Source: Nitrospirota bacterium (lineage in GTDB: Bacteria; Nitrospirota; Thermodesulfovibrionia; UBA6902). Taken from it: a stretch of DNA of 64,000 nt. Location of the stretch: positions 1-64,000 of the forward strand of contig JACRHD010000024.1 in assembly GCA_016234115.1 (NCBI GenBank), read 5' to 3'. The notes under the pieces are model-generated. The model was given only the letters and a program-made list of their open reading frames with translations. It ran no database searches and had not been told where the DNA came from. This document shows positions 23,172-32,317 of the stretch, one piece after another (positions within the stretch are counted from its first letter, which is position 1; each line of letters begins with the position of its first letter). Both the position numbers and the translations under genes were made by a program.

Positions 23172-24416
23172 TTAACCGCAGGCACAACACCCGCACTCAA
23201 TTTTTGCGGGTTTGGTGCTCTTCATCGTTACTGAATAAAACTGGATATATTCGACTTTTTTGTAAAGATAATTTATTGTCAGATTGACCTCCGGGAACCC
23301 CGCTTTTTCAGCGGCCTCTTTAAACCTCTTGTCGGTGAGCGCACCGGAGAGGCAGGCGTTCCATAATTCCTTGTCTCTCTTGAGGTAACCGGGAACAGGC
23401 TTGTCGGAAACGATATCGGATATTATAAATCTGCCGCCCGGTTTCAATATCCGGTATATCTCATCGAGGACCTTAGTCTTGTCCTCCGTAAGGTTGATGA
23501 CACAGTTGGATATGACAAGGTCGACCGAATTGCTTTCAACCGGGAGCTCCATGATATTTCCTTTTCGGAATTCGACGACGTTGAAACCCAGGACCTTCGC
23601 GACTTTTTCCGCGTTGGCCGTGGCCGCCTCGACCATTTCGTCAGTCATGTCCACCCCGATGACCTTGCCCTTTCTGCCTAATCTCTTTGCAGCGATAAAG
23701 CAGTCGATGCCGCCGCCCGCGCCGAGATCGACGATGGTCTCCCCTTCTTTGATGTCCGCCAGCGCTGCGGGGTTGCCGCAGCCGTAAGAGACGTCGAGGA
23801 CTTCGCTGGGAATATGCTCCAGGTCTTTCGGATCATAGCCGGCAGGGCAGTAATAATCAGCCACAGGCAGGAACGCCGCCTTTGAAAATTTCTTCTTCAC
23901 GGTCTTGGTCACATGCCCTTTTATCTCAGGCTTGCAAACCTCCTCGTCATCTTCCACATCCACCGACAGCACGCAGGAACAATGGTAGCAGCCTACCTCG
24001 AATTTCTTGTCGACCGGCTTGATCCCGGCCCCGAGATGGGACGGGCTTTTTGAATCCATGGCATTATATACAAGGGGCGTGGAATAGCCTTTTCCATCTG
24101 CGGCAGGGACGCCTTCGGAAGCGAGCTCCCATATGATATCTTCAAACAAGGCCTTATATGTTGAACAATAAGGGTCGCCCGCTGTTACGGAACCCTTTCC
24201 CGTAGCGACTTCACTTGCATAATAACTGTGCGAGGTGCACCCGCCGCCGCAAAAGAATTCGAGATAACAGTCCCTGCATCCGGGCTTTTGGTGCACACTT
24301 GCGGCCCTTCCCCGCTCCATTATCTTTGAATTCAGCCAGATATCTTTGAGGGACTTTTTCCTTACGGACCCGGCGTTGAAATGCGGGTCTCCGTTTAATG
24401 ATGCGCATGGATACAC
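23172..24416 (-). CDS. C-terminal half of frameshifted fusion: SPASM plus ArsM-like methyltransferase
   Basis: 414 residues are open from a GTG at 24416, but the frame is open further upstream to about 24486 and carries the cysteines CNNCYEKIC that begin a SPASM domain. The true start is therefore in the 24431-25591 gene and a one-base shift at a G4 run (24477-24480) splits them. SPASM cysteines continue in PGCRDCYLEFFCGGGC. From about residue 165 an arsenite-methyltransferase-like SAM domain follows: SYGCGNPAALADIKEGETIV, LGAGGGIDCFIAA and FYSVTMK, ending with a cysteine-rich ECGCCACG tail. Substrate unknown. Confidence 0.75.
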   Translation of the reverse strand: MYPCASLNGDPHFNAGSVRKKSLKDIWLNSKIMERGRAASVHQKPGCRDCYLEFFCGGGCTSHSYYASEVATGKGSVTAGDPYCSTYKALFEDIIWELASEGVPAADGKGYSTPLVYNAMDSKSPSHLGAGIKPVDKKFEVGCYHCSCVLSVDVEDDEEVCKPEIKGHVTKTVKKKFSKAAFLPVADYYCPAGYDPKDLEHIPSEVLDVSYGCGNPAALADIKEGETIVDLGAGGGIDCFIAAKRLGRKGKVIGVDMTDEMVEAATANAEKVAKVLGFNVVEFRKGNIMELPVESNSVDLVISNCVINLTEDKTKVLDEIYRILKPGGRFIISDIVSDKPVPGYLKRDKELWNACLSGALTDKRFKEAAEKAGFPEVNLTINYLYKKVEYIQFYSVTMKSTKPAKIECGCCACG

Positions 24417-24430
24417 ATGGCCGTCCGAGT

Positions 24431-25591
24431 TTACGCAGATCTTTTCATAGCAGTTGTTGCACAGATCATTTTCCTGCCCCTCTTTGCGCGCACACGGACC
24501 TTAAGGGATTCGATGTTGTCCAGGATAACTTCCTGCTCCTTATATGTCTTTTTCAGCTTCCGCATGGTCTGCGCGATGTTTTCCGAAGGCACAAGCAATT
24601 CGTTTACATTGTCAGCGCCTCTGCCCTTAGAGTGCATCCATAGTATATTATGCTCCTGGATGCCGAGCTTCGACAGAAACCGCGACGTCTTGCCGATCTC
24701 TTTTTCATTATATCTGCTTATTGCCGTTGAAATGATGGGGACGATACCGATGCCGACAAGTCTTTTTATGCCGGCAACAGCGGCGTCAAAACTTCCCTTT
24801 CCGCGCAGCTTGTCATGTATTTCGGCATTGGGCCCCTCGAGGCTGACCTGAAGGATGAGTTTCGGGTCCATTACTTGCTTCAGCTCGGCAATTTTCTTAT
24901 CGTCAAGGAGTGTGCCGTTGGTCAGTATAATGAGTTCCCGTTTCCTGACCTTTGTAATATACTTTATAAGCTCGAATATCCCTTCCTTTATAAAAGGCTC
25001 GCCGCCTGTGATATAAAAACGCTTGACGCCTAATTTGACCGCCTCATCTACGACCTTTTTAAACTCTTCAGTCGTCAATTCCTTCCTGAGCATTTTCCCG
25101 GCGTCGACCAGGCAGTGCTTGCACCGCAGGTTGCAGGCGAGGGTGTAATATAACCACAGTTCATCCAGTTTAAAGGGAGCTATGGCCTTGCCCCGGCCCG
25201 GATACGCGGGCCTCCCGATCTTTTTGTCGGCAACGAATTCAAGCAATCCGGCGGCGTTGAGGAAATCGGAGACTTCCTTCTTTACATGTTCCCTTTCCGG
25301 GGAAGGGACTTTGTATTTATTGCAGACGTCTTCCTGAATATCAGACAGCGTATGTTTGCCGTCGCAGAGTTTCAGGATATACGCGCCGCTCTGATTTACG
25401 CTGATCCAGTTGGGTAATTCAGGATCAATGAAAAGGGATATCCCGTTTTTCTTTTTTTCCAGGTAATTGGGAGTGAATAAATAATTGTTTGGACGAAATG
25501 ACTTAATGGAAGGGTTTGCGACCTTCCAGTAATCAAGGCTGTATTTTTTTATCCTGTCTTCCCTGCCGGTATCACAACATGCCTGCGACAT
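24431..25591 (-). CDS. N-terminal half of frameshifted fusion: PqqD-like plus radical SAM
   Basis: 386 residues from an ATG with CCGGAG upstream. Residues about 60-125 form a PqqD-like peptide-binding domain (WISVNQSGAYILKLCDGKHTL). The radical SAM motif CNLRCKHC lies near residue 155, with ITGGEPF following. The last ~15 codons of this frame are out of register: after VRVRAKRG the -1 frame continues into the SPASM cysteines. With one more G in the run at 24477-24480 a single protein of about 800 residues results. PqqD and SPASM point to peptide or peptide-derived product modification. Confidence 0.8.
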   Translation of the reverse strand: MSQACCDTGREDRIKKYSLDYWKVANPSIKSFRPNNYLFTPNYLEKKKNGISLFIDPELPNWISVNQSGAYILKLCDGKHTLSDIQEDVCNKYKVPSPEREHVKKEVSDFLNAAGLLEFVADKKIGRPAYPGRGKAIAPFKLDELWLYYTLACNLRCKHCLVDAGKMLRKELTTEEFKKVVDEAVKLGVKRFYITGGEPFIKEGIFELIKYITKVRKRELIILTNGTLLDDKKIAELKQVMDPKLILQVSLEGPNAEIHDKLRGKGSFDAAVAGIKRLVGIGIVPIISTAISRYNEKEIGKTSRFLSKLGIQEHNILWMHSKGRGADNVNELLVPSENIAQTMRKLKKTYKEQEVILDNIESLKVRVRAKRGRKMICATTAMKRSA

Positions 25592-25991
25592 TTATAACTC
25601 CGGTGAATAGATTATGCTGAATATAAAATGAAAATATTGCATGCTCCGATTCACGATCTTTTAATTTTTAACGGAAAAAAGCTCCGAAATCTTGAGACGA
25701 CAAAAAAGGTATTCTGACGGTATAAGGCAAACACATTCGGCGAACACATTCCATTATAACTATTAATATATAAATAAACAAGATTTTGCCGGCCCCCGAA
25801 AAATATGGAGATTTCATATCCGGATGTGGATAATATGCTATTAAGCCATAAAATTTGTTTGAGGTGTTTTACATATATTATTGTCATTCCCGAGGTCTTT
25901 ATCGGGAATCCACCCTTCGACAGGCTCAGGGTGACATAGCTTGTCATGGTGAGCTTGTCGAACCATGGATACCCGCTTATGTAGGATTGAG
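25592..25991. other. Intergenic region between divergent genes
   Basis: AT-rich to about 25880, then a dispersed repeat to 25979. No gene. An open frame on the minus strand across 25651-26058 reads through the repeat and the deacetylase gene and is discarded. Promoters for both divergent genes are presumably here, but I see no clear consensus pair. Confidence 0.5.
25883..25979. repeat. Dispersed repeat, GTCATxCCCG family
   Basis: GTCATTCCCGAGG, CGGGAATCCACC, TTCGACAGGCTCAGGGTGAC and TTGTCATGGTGAGCTTG words as in the copies at 16569 and 28088, ending at ATACCCGCTTA just before the deacetylase-family gene. The false upstream start of that gene lies in it. Confidence 0.85.
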
Positions 25992-26840
25992 ATGAAGATA
26001 TTTTATTCACCGAAATGTCTTGAATATTCACAACCGGGGCATCCTGAAGCCCCGGCAAGGGCCCGCTCCACGTACGAATATCTTGAAAAAAAGGGGTATG
26101 AGTTTACCGCCCCCAGGCCATGCGCGGATGAAGATATCCTGCTGGCGCATTCCCCTCAGATGCGCGACAGCGTAAGAAACGGCAGCTTCTTTGATCCTGA
26201 TACGCCTGTTTTCCCCGGAATATTCGATATTGCAAAGTTGGCCGCGGGAGGCGCTATCGAGGCGGCGATGCACTGTTTAACCACCGGTGAGAAGGCCTTT
26301 TCGCTTATGAGGCCGCCGGGGCATCACGCCACGCGCAGCAATCCCGGGGGGTTCTGTTATTTCAATAATATCGCCATAGCTTCACTGAAGGTGAAAGAAA
26401 AAGCAGGGAAGATCGCGGTAGTGGATTTTGACTGCCATCACGGCAACGGCACCGAAGATATTCTGCTCGGCAGCAGGGATTTCCTTTACCTTTCGCTCCA
26501 TCAGAGCCCGCTGTATCCCGGCACGGGTCTGAGGAGCAGGGAAAACTGTATCAACTACCCGCTCCCCGCCCGCACGACCCCCATTGAATACCTGTCGTTA
26601 CTGAAAAAGGGACTGGAAAAGGTGACGGAATTCGCCCCGGACCTTCTTGCGATCTCCGCCGGGTTTGACACATACAAACTCGACCCTATCGCCGGGCTTT
26701 CCCTGGAACAGGAAACATACTGGGAAATCGGCCGTATGCTTAAGGCGTTGAATAAACCCACATTCGCCGTCCTTGAAGGCGGTTACAGCAGGGACCTTCC
26801 GGAATGCGTGCATCAGTTCCTTATTGGCCTTGAGGGGTAG
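25992..26840 (+). CDS. Histone deacetylase-family amidohydrolase
   Basis: 282 residues from the ATG at 25992 (GGATTGAG upstream); the frame's earlier ATG at 25965 is inside a repeat. Catalytic and zinc-binding features of the class II-like family are present: RPPGHHATRS with the two His, FDCHHGNGTED with the zinc-binding Asp and His, SAGFDTYKLDP with a further Asp, and LEGGYS. Bacterial members act on acetylpolyamines or acetoin-related substrates; which one cannot be told here. Confidence 0.92.
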   Translation: MKIFYSPKCLEYSQPGHPEAPARARSTYEYLEKKGYEFTAPRPCADEDILLAHSPQMRDSVRNGSFFDPDTPVFPGIFDIAKLAAGGAIEAAMHCLTTGEKAFSLMRPPGHHATRSNPGGFCYFNNIAIASLKVKEKAGKIAVVDFDCHHGNGTEDILLGSRDFLYLSLHQSPLYPGTGLRSRENCINYPLPARTTPIEYLSLLKKGLEKVTEFAPDLLAISAGFDTYKLDPIAGLSLEQETYWEIGRMLKALNKPTFAVLEGGYSRDLPECVHQFLIGLEG

Positions 26841-26870
26841 CCGCGAACAAAGGCAAGCCCGGCTTACGGT

Positions 26871-26956
26871 GTAGTTAGCAGCAAGTAGTCAGTAGTTAAG
26901 GGATAGTTTAGAAAGTTTTTTCCCCCCTTAACTACTATCTACTAACTACTTGCTAC
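26871..26956. repeat. Inverted repeat, GTAGTTAG/CAGTAG words
   Basis: GTAGTTAGCAGCAAGTAGTCAGTAGTTAAG is mirrored by CTTAACTACTATCTACTAACTACTTGCTAC around a central AT-rich loop. It ends about 22 bases before hisC and may act as a transcript-end hairpin for the upstream gene. Confidence 0.75.
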
Positions 26957-26978
26957 TTTTTTTGTTATAATTCCCCGC

Positions 26979-28043
26979 ATGGATATCCGGAAATTCGTAA
27001 GACCCAACATACGTTCCCTTAAGGCATATCATGCGGAAGAAATCCCATGCAAAGTGAAAGTTGACGCCAATGAGAGTCCTTATTCGGCGATCAGCAATCA
27101 GCAATCAGCGATCAGCCTGGAGAAGACACTTCAGGCCTTAAACCGCTACCCCGACCCGGAGGCCAAGGTTTTTAGAAGACTGATTGCAAAGGACCTGCAC
27201 GTAAAACCTGAAAACATCCTTCACGGCAACGGCTCTGACGAGCTTATTTACTATGTAATCACAACGTTCGGCGGGCCGGTACTTTATCCTGTGCCTGCGT
27301 TCTCGATGTACGGTATCATCTCCCAGGCCCTGAATGAAAAAAAGATCGGCATACCGCTCGATGACAACTTCGATCTTGATATGGGGAAGATGCTCGGGGC
27401 CATGAAACAGCACAGGCCGAAACTGATATTTCTGAGTTCCCCCAATAACCCGACGGGAAATTGTTTTTCAACCGGGAAGATATTGGAAATAATAAAGCGC
27501 GCCTCATCCGTCCGTCACCAGTCGCTTGTAGTTGTGGATGAGGCGTACCAGCCTTTTTCAGGAAAGAATGAATTTCTTCCCATGATGGACAAATTCAATA
27601 ACCTCGTTGTCATGAGGACCCTCAGCAAGATCGGGCTGGCGGGATTGAGGCTCGGTTTCCTGATTGCGGGCGAAGAGATAATAAATGAGGTGAACAAGGT
27701 CAGGCTTCCTTTTAATGTAAATGCCCTCTCGCAGGCCGTCGCAATAATGGCGCTGAAAAATAAGAACCCGGTGCGCGCGAATATAGCATCCGTTATTTCC
27801 CAAAGGGAAGCGCTCCGGACGGCCCTGGATAACATTGATGGTATAACGCCGTATCCATCTGATGCGAATTTCATACTCTTCAGCGTTGCGGGAGCGGACA
27901 GGATATATGGAAGACTTTTAAGGAAAGGCGTTCTTGTCAGGAACATGTCAGGGGTAATCAGAGACTGTCTGAGGGTGACGGTCGGGACGCCGGAAGAGAA
28001 TAAGATCTTTTTGAAGGCACTTAAAGATATTCTGAGGCATTGA
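26979..28043 (+). CDS. hisC: Histidinol-phosphate aminotransferase
   Basis: 354 residues, class I/II PLP aminotransferase. LSSPNNPTGN, VVDEAYQPF and the Schiff-base segment RTLSKIGLAGLRLGF are canonical. It transaminates imidazole acetol phosphate to histidinol phosphate. At residues about 36-48 the sequence SAISNQQSAIS interrupts the usual short N-terminal loop and is encoded by tandem GCGATCAGCAATCAGCAATCAGC words like those of intergenic repeats. Standing alone from other his genes. Confidence 0.9.
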   Translation: MDIRKFVRPNIRSLKAYHAEEIPCKVKVDANESPYSAISNQQSAISLEKTLQALNRYPDPEAKVFRRLIAKDLHVKPENILHGNGSDELIYYVITTFGGPVLYPVPAFSMYGIISQALNEKKIGIPLDDNFDLDMGKMLGAMKQHRPKLIFLSSPNNPTGNCFSTGKILEIIKRASSVRHQSLVVVDEAYQPFSGKNEFLPMMDKFNNLVVMRTLSKIGLAGLRLGFLIAGEEIINEVNKVRLPFNVNALSQAVAIMALKNKNPVRANIASVISQREALRTALDNIDGITPYPSDANFILFSVAGADRIYGRLLRKGVLVRNMSGVIRDCLRVTVGTPEENKIFLKALKDILRH

Positions 28044-28087
28044 TTTTGCCTTTACTTGGCAGACGCATAGCCATACACGTAAGAATT

Positions 28088-28221
28088 GTCATTCCCGAGG
28101 TAGTAATCGGGACTCCAGCCCTTCGACAAGCTCAGGTGGGTACGACTCGTTCCGAAGTGACAAACTTGTCATGGTGAGCCTGTCGAACCATGGATTCCAG
28201 CTAAAGGACTGCGGGAATGAC
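28088..28221. repeat. Dispersed repeat, GTCATxCCCG family
   Basis: Full-length copy between hisC and tRNA-Ser, beginning GTCATTCCCGAGG and ending GCGGGAATGAC, with the shared TTCGACAAGCTCAGG and GTCATGGTGAGCCTG words. The remainder of 28044-28377 holds no gene I can see. Confidence 0.85.
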
Positions 28222-28377
28222 GGCTCAAGCGCTCGAAATATATGTAAGGAAGCATTGGACGCACTATAATAACTCTATCCTCCAAACTCTAACCTCTTTC
28301 CCGCCCCCCCATGTCATGTGAGTTTACAAAATAATCTTCAATTGGGTAATATTCATATGCTGGCTGGCAGTTAGCCT

Positions 28378-28470
28378 GGAGAGGTGGCCGAGTCGGTCGA
28401 AGGCAGCCGCCTGCTAAGCGGTTGTGGGGGTAACACTCCACCCAGGGTTCGAATCCCTGCCTCTCCGCCA
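28378..28470 (+). tRNA. tRNA-Ser (GCT)
   Basis: Acceptor GGAGAGG pairs with CCTCTCC followed by GCCA. The anticodon arm CCGCCTGCTAAGCGG carries GCT, the long variable arm (TTGTGGGGGTAACACTCCACCC) is typical of class II serine tRNAs, and the T-arm has GGTTCGAATCC. Confidence 0.96.
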
Positions 28471-28576
28471 GTAAAATTTGAGTTATGAGTGAGATAGGCG
28501 GGAGTTGAAATACGCTTTGCGTTTTTAACTTTTAATTTTGACCGTTGACTTTAAACAAAAAATCAAGGAGGAAAAA

Positions 28577-29140
28577 ATGAAAAAGACGTTATTAGCATTG
28601 ACGGCTGCAATGCTGCTGCTGTCAACTGAAGCCTGCAAGAAAAAAGAGGAGCATCCGCAGCCCCCGGCGCAGCAGGCCCCGCATGGCGGACTTCCCCAGG
28701 GACCGGTTACAGGGTCTCCGCAGGCCCCGGCGCCAGGACATGGAATGCCTCAGGTACAGAAAGTTGATTTGAAGGTAGTCGTGCCCAAGGAAGTAGAAGG
28801 ACGCTGGTCCGCCGTGAAATTCATAGTTGAAGACAAGTCCAAGAATAGCAAACAGGAACTCTCGGCGCCCGTCGGAGGAGAACTGAAGATCCCGGATTCA
28901 AACCTGGTAGTCAAGGTCGGTCCCTTTATGCCTGATTTCAAAATGAACGGGGACACGATTACTTCGGCCTCAAATGACGCGAACAATCCGGCTGTCGGTG
29001 TTGTCGTTTATGAAGGCGGCAAGCAGATATTCCCTCCCGACGACAAGAAGATCGGATGGATATATGTGAAGTTCCCGGCCATACATCCTTTCCAGCATGA
29101 TCGGTTTACTCTGGCGCTGAAAGAGGGAGTCAAGAAGTAA
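28577..29140 (+). CDS. Lipoprotein, DUF2155-like
   Basis: 187 residues from the ATG at 28577, with AAGGAGGAAAA before it. The signal peptide MKKTLLALTAAMLLLSTEAC ends at a lipobox-type Cys. A Pro/Gln-rich linker to about residue 60 precedes a beta-rich domain (VVVPKEVEGRWSAVKFIVEDK...), ending in IGWIYVKFPAIHPFQHDRFTLAL, which resembles DUF2155. It is exported and lipid-anchored. Function unknown. Lies between two tRNA genes. Confidence 0.75.
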   Translation: MKKTLLALTAAMLLLSTEACKKKEEHPQPPAQQAPHGGLPQGPVTGSPQAPAPGHGMPQVQKVDLKVVVPKEVEGRWSAVKFIVEDKSKNSKQELSAPVGGELKIPDSNLVVKVGPFMPDFKMNGDTITSASNDANNPAVGVVVYEGGKQIFPPDDKKIGWIYVKFPAIHPFQHDRFTLALKEGVKK

Positions 29141-29281
29141 AGCTTTGCCACAAATGGACACGAACAGACACGAATGGAAGAAGGAATTTGACAGGGAAAA
29201 AGGCAGATCATAAAAGGCCAAAAAAAGTTCCGACTTAATTCGCGACAATCTGTGAAGATTCGTGGTTGATTTTATTAAAAC

Positions 29282-29358
29282 GCGCCCATAGCTCAATTGG
29301 ATAGAGTGCCGGACTACGAATCCGTAGGTTGCAGGTTCGACTCCTGCTGGGCGCGCCA
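29282..29358 (+). tRNA. tRNA-Arg (ACG)
   Basis: Acceptor GCGCCCA pairs with TGGGCGC followed by GCCA. The anticodon loop CTACGAA carries ACG (read as ICG after A-to-I editing in bacteria). T-arm GCAGGTTCGACTCCTGC. The outermost anticodon-stem pair is a C/T mismatch, otherwise regular. Confidence 0.94.
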
Positions 29359-29364
29359 AAGAAA

Positions 29365-29462
29365 GAGTCAGGAGTTATGAGTTAAGAGTCAAGGATACAT
29401 CCGGTTAACTGTTAAACAACTCTTCACATAACTCTTAACTCTTGACTCTTGACTCTTGACTC
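29365..29462. repeat. Inverted repeat of GAGTTATGAGTTAAGAGTC words
   Basis: GAGTCAGGAGTTATGAGTTAAGAGTCAAGG is mirrored by ACATAACTCTTAACTCTTGACTC with tandem copies of CTTGACTCTTGACTC. It fills the space between tRNA-Arg and the creatininase-family gene. Confidence 0.75.
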
Positions 29463-29474
29463 GAAGAAGCTGCC

Positions 29475-30188
29475 ATGATACTTGAAAATATCACCATGCC
29501 GGATTTTCAGAGACATCTGAAAAAGACGAAGACGATTATTTTCCCTTTCGGTACGGTTGATGAGCACGGCAATCACCTTCCTCTCAACACAGACACCCTG
29601 ATTATCTATGAAGCGCTGAAGCGCGTCGTCGGCAAAAGGAATGTGTTTCTCGCGCCCCCGGTAAATTTCGGCGTATGCACTTCGACCGGCGAGCACCCGG
29701 GGACCATAGGCATTACCCCTGAAACGCTGAGAAGGCTGGTTCTCGACCTGGTAAGGGACGCATACAGAAAAGGCCTTAGAAATTTTTTTCTTGTCACCGG
29801 CCACGGGGGAGGGCTTCATTCGGCCGCGATGAAGGAATCCGCTGAAGTCCTGATTGAAGAATTAAAGGGGGCGACTATTGCGGTCCTTTGTCCGTACGAG
29901 GTCCTGCGCAGGGAGCTTTCCGCGCTCGCGGAGACCCATAACGATTCTCATGCCGGAGAGATTGAGACTTCGCTGGTCCTGTTCCTCGCCCCGGAGCTCG
30001 TAAAGGGCCGCTCAAAGGAAGAATATCCGAAGCTGCCGAAGCCGTTTATAGTGAAAGACAAACTGAAATACTGGCGCGGCGGGGTGTGGGGAAACCCTGA
30101 AAAGGCCGGCAGGGAAAAAGGCGAAAAGGTATTGCAACTGATTGTTGACAAAATAATCGAGATCATCGATTCTATGCCCCGTCACTGA
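29475..30188 (+). CDS. Creatininase-family amidohydrolase
   Basis: 237 residues. Metal ligands characteristic of the family are seen: PFGTVDEHGNHLPLNTDT (Glu, His, Asp), VTGHGGGLHS (His) and NDSHAGEIETS (His, Glu). Members hydrolyse creatinine, or formamides as in mycofactocin, riboflavin and F420 related pathways. The C-terminus YWRGGVWGNPEKAGREKGEKV is the usual FAPy deformylase-like ending, so a role other than creatinine breakdown is likely (inference). Confidence 0.9.
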   Translation: MILENITMPDFQRHLKKTKTIIFPFGTVDEHGNHLPLNTDTLIIYEALKRVVGKRNVFLAPPVNFGVCTSTGEHPGTIGITPETLRRLVLDLVRDAYRKGLRNFFLVTGHGGGLHSAAMKESAEVLIEELKGATIAVLCPYEVLRRELSALAETHNDSHAGEIETSLVLFLAPELVKGRSKEEYPKLPKPFIVKDKLKYWRGGVWGNPEKAGREKGEKVLQLIVDKIIEIIDSMPRH

Positions 30189-30264
30189 ACTGTTCGACAA
30201 GCCTTTTCACGGCCACGCTAACCGGACACGGTCCACGGTAATTAAAATTATATCTCGCCCCGCC

Positions 30265-30294
30265 TTGATTGTTAATTGATTCCACAGTTATACT
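30265..30294 (+). promoter_or_regulatory. Sigma-70-like promoter for flippase gene
   Basis: TTGATT (30265-30270) and TATACT (30289-30294) are spaced by 18 bases and lie just upstream of the ATG at 30311. Confidence 0.5.
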
Positions 30295-30310
30295 ATTATT
30301 CATAAAATTT

Positions 30311-31351
30311 ATGAGTAAAAAGCATCTCCATCTCTTTATAGGGCTCGTCATCATCGCGCTTTCCATGTATTATGCGTTCAGGGGCGTAAAACTCTCCGAG
30401 CTTTCCGACGCCCTGATGTCCGTTCGTTATATCTATCTCGTCCCGGCCGTAATCCTGGTCGTCCTCAGCTATTTGCTCAGGGCAATGCGGTGGCGTTATC
30501 TGGTGCGCCCGGTGAAAAAAGATATTAAGACGTCGGCGCTGTTTTCCCCCCTTATGGTAGGTTATATGTCAAATATGCTGCCGGCCAGGGCCGGGGAATT
30601 CATCAGGGCTTATCTCCTTGCCAGGAAAGAACGCATCAGTTTCGGTTCCGCTTTTGCAACGATCTTTATCGAGCGTCTCTTTGACCTGATCCTGCTTCTG
30701 TTCATGATCGTCTGGATACTGCTCTTTATCCCCGACGCCTTTGCCCCTAAGGGGCAGGACAGCTCATTGCAGGTAGCGGACAAGGTCAGGATCTTCGGGT
30801 TAATCAGTTTTATATTATGCCTTTTCATCCTCCTTTTTTCCGCCTTGCTGCAATTCAGGAACGACCTCGCGCTGAAGATAACAGGTTTTTTTATAAAACC
30901 GTTTCCGCTGAAGTGGAAAGAGAAGATCATCGATCTGGTCCATTCATTCAGGGAAGGGCTTAATATCATCAGAGACGGCAGGGGTTTTTTAGCGACCATT
31001 CTGCTTTCCTTTCTGATCTGGGGCATTTTTGTCGTTACTTATTACCCGATTTATCTCGCCTTCGATATAGACAAGGGACTGCCCATCGTGTCTTCCCTCC
31101 TGATACTTTGTCTGATGGTGGCGGTCTTCATTACCCTTGCCCCGACACCCGGTTTCCTGGGTTCGTATCATTTAGCCTGTGTGGCCGCGCTGCATGGAAT
31201 ATACGGCGTCCCGAAGGCCGTCGCATTAAGCTACGGCATTGTCGCGTGGCTCGTGGCCATGGGCTCTACCGTGGTCATAGGATCAATTTTTGCGTTAAAA
31301 GACCATGTCTCAATTTTTCAGGTCTCGGCAGAAAAAGAGAAGTCAGAGTAG
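30311..31351 (+). CDS. LPG-synthase-TM/flippase-like membrane protein
   Basis: About 346 residues from the ATG at 30311. Seven to eight membrane segments (for example LFIGLVIIALSMYYAF, YLVPAVILVVLSYLL, LLLFMIVWILLFI, TILLSFLIWGIFVVTYY). The conserved NMLPARAGEFIRAYLL and TIFIERLFDLILL segments and the PTPGFLGSYH motif are the signature of the lysylphosphatidylglycerol synthase TM (UPF0104) family. A role in moving lipid-linked sugars or lipids across the inner membrane is inferred from the family. Confidence 0.9.
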   Translation: MSKKHLHLFIGLVIIALSMYYAFRGVKLSELSDALMSVRYIYLVPAVILVVLSYLLRAMRWRYLVRPVKKDIKTSALFSPLMVGYMSNMLPARAGEFIRAYLLARKERISFGSAFATIFIERLFDLILLLFMIVWILLFIPDAFAPKGQDSSLQVADKVRIFGLISFILCLFILLFSALLQFRNDLALKITGFFIKPFPLKWKEKIIDLVHSFREGLNIIRDGRGFLATILLSFLIWGIFVVTYYPIYLAFDIDKGLPIVSSLLILCLMVAVFITLAPTPGFLGSYHLACVAALHGIYGVPKAVALSYGIVAWLVAMGSTVVIGSIFALKDHVSIFQVSAEKEKSE

Positions 31352-31379
31352 TCCTTCCCGGTAAAAAAAAGAAAAATTA

Positions 31380-31407
31380 TTGAAATGCCGCCGTGAGTTG
31401 TGATAAT
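31380..31407 (+). promoter_or_regulatory. Promoter upstream of rpsB operon
   Basis: TTGAAA (31380-31385) and GATAAT (31402-31407) are spaced by 16 bases, about 140 bases before rpsB, leaving a long leader. Confidence 0.55.
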
Positions 31408-31475
31408 CTTATTACACTTGCGGAAAGAAGGACCTTTTGTTCTTCTTAAAAAAAACACACGTCCACCCAATATTC

Positions 31476-31513
31476 TCTCCGCGGGTGTCCCGCTGACGCG
31501 GGATGCGGAGGGA
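31476..31513 (+). promoter_or_regulatory. Structured leader hairpin before rpsB
   Basis: Nested stems CTCCGC/GCGGAG and TCCCGC/GCGGGA close around TGAC in the rpsB leader, 30 bases before a strong AGGAGGT site. In other bacteria ribosomal protein S2 represses its own operon through leader RNA; a similar role is possible here (inference). Confidence 0.45.
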
Positions 31514-31543
31514 AAGGACGGAGGAAAAACTTAGGAGGTAGTT

Positions 31544-32317
31544 ATGGTAGTAACAATGAAAGATCTGCTGGAGGCCGGGGTCCATTTCGGACACCAGGTC
31601 AAGCGCTGGAACCCCAAGATGAAAAAGTACATTTTCGGGCAGCGCAACGGTATTTACATTATCGACCTGCAAAAGACGGTCAAGATGTTTGAAGACGCCT
31701 ATAATTATGTCAAGGACGCATCGAGCAGGGGAGAGACAGTCCTGTTTGTAGGCACGAAGAAGCAGGCGCAGGACGTGATAATAGAAGAAGCGCAGCGCTC
31801 GCAGTCCTATTATGTGAATCAGCGCTGGCTTGGGGGTATGCTGACGAATTTTACGACCGTCAAGCAGGGGATAGAGAAATTAAAGAGGATCGAGAAAATG
31901 AAGGAGGACGGCACCTACGAGCTCCTGACAAAGAAAGAGGTCGCAAAATATGAGACCGAGAGGCTGCGCCTCGAAAAGAACCTGAGCGGGGTAAAAGAGA
32001 TGGTCAAATTGCCGGGGGTCGTGTTTATTGTCGATCCCAGGAAGGAATCGATCGCCATTGCCGAGTCGAGGAAACTGTCCATCCCTATCGTGGCGCTTGT
32101 GGACACAAACTGCGACCCCGACGACGTGGATTACGTGATCCCGGGCAATGACGACGCCATCAGGTCGATAAAGCTGATAACTTCCAAAATATCCGAGGCG
32201 ATACTCGAGGGGAAAAATATCCTGAACAAGACGGCGCAGGAGAGCGCCGAAAAGACGGTTATTGAGGAAAAAGTAGCTGAAGAAGAAAAGCAGGCCAAGG
32301 AGGAAGTGGCAGGATGA
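31544..32317 (+). CDS. rpsB: 30S ribosomal protein S2
   Basis: 257 residues of normal length. [25 protein letters not shown] at the start, [15 protein letters not shown] and [23 protein letters not shown] are signature segments. A glutamate- and lysine-rich tail follows (from about residue 230). AGGAGGT precedes the ATG. It overlaps tsf by four bases (ATGA) and begins the conserved rpsB-tsf-pyrH-frr operon. Confidence 0.98.
   Translation: MVVTMKDLLEAGVHFGHQVKRWNPKMKKYIFGQRNGIYIIDLQKTVKMFEDAYNYVKDASSRGETVLFVGTKKQAQDVIIEEAQRSQSYYVNQRWLGGMLTNFTTVKQGIEKLKRIEKMKEDGTYELLTKKEVAKYETERLRLEKNLSGVKEMVKLPGVVFIVDPRKESIAIAESRKLSIPIVALVDTNCDPDDVDYVIPGNDDAIRSIKLITSKISEAILEGKNILNKTAQESAEKTVIEEKVAEEEKQAKEEVAG

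Noticed and set aside
24431-24490. Programmed frameshift in the radical SAM fusion
   Set aside because: The sequence around the G4 run is not a canonical slippery heptamer and no stem-loop or stop arrangement typical of recoding is obvious; a one-base indel (mutation or sequencing) is simpler. It is kept only as something to check in reads.
25651-26058. 135-codon minus-strand frame
   Set aside because: It runs through a dispersed repeat and into the deacetylase-family gene, with no homology or ribosome site.
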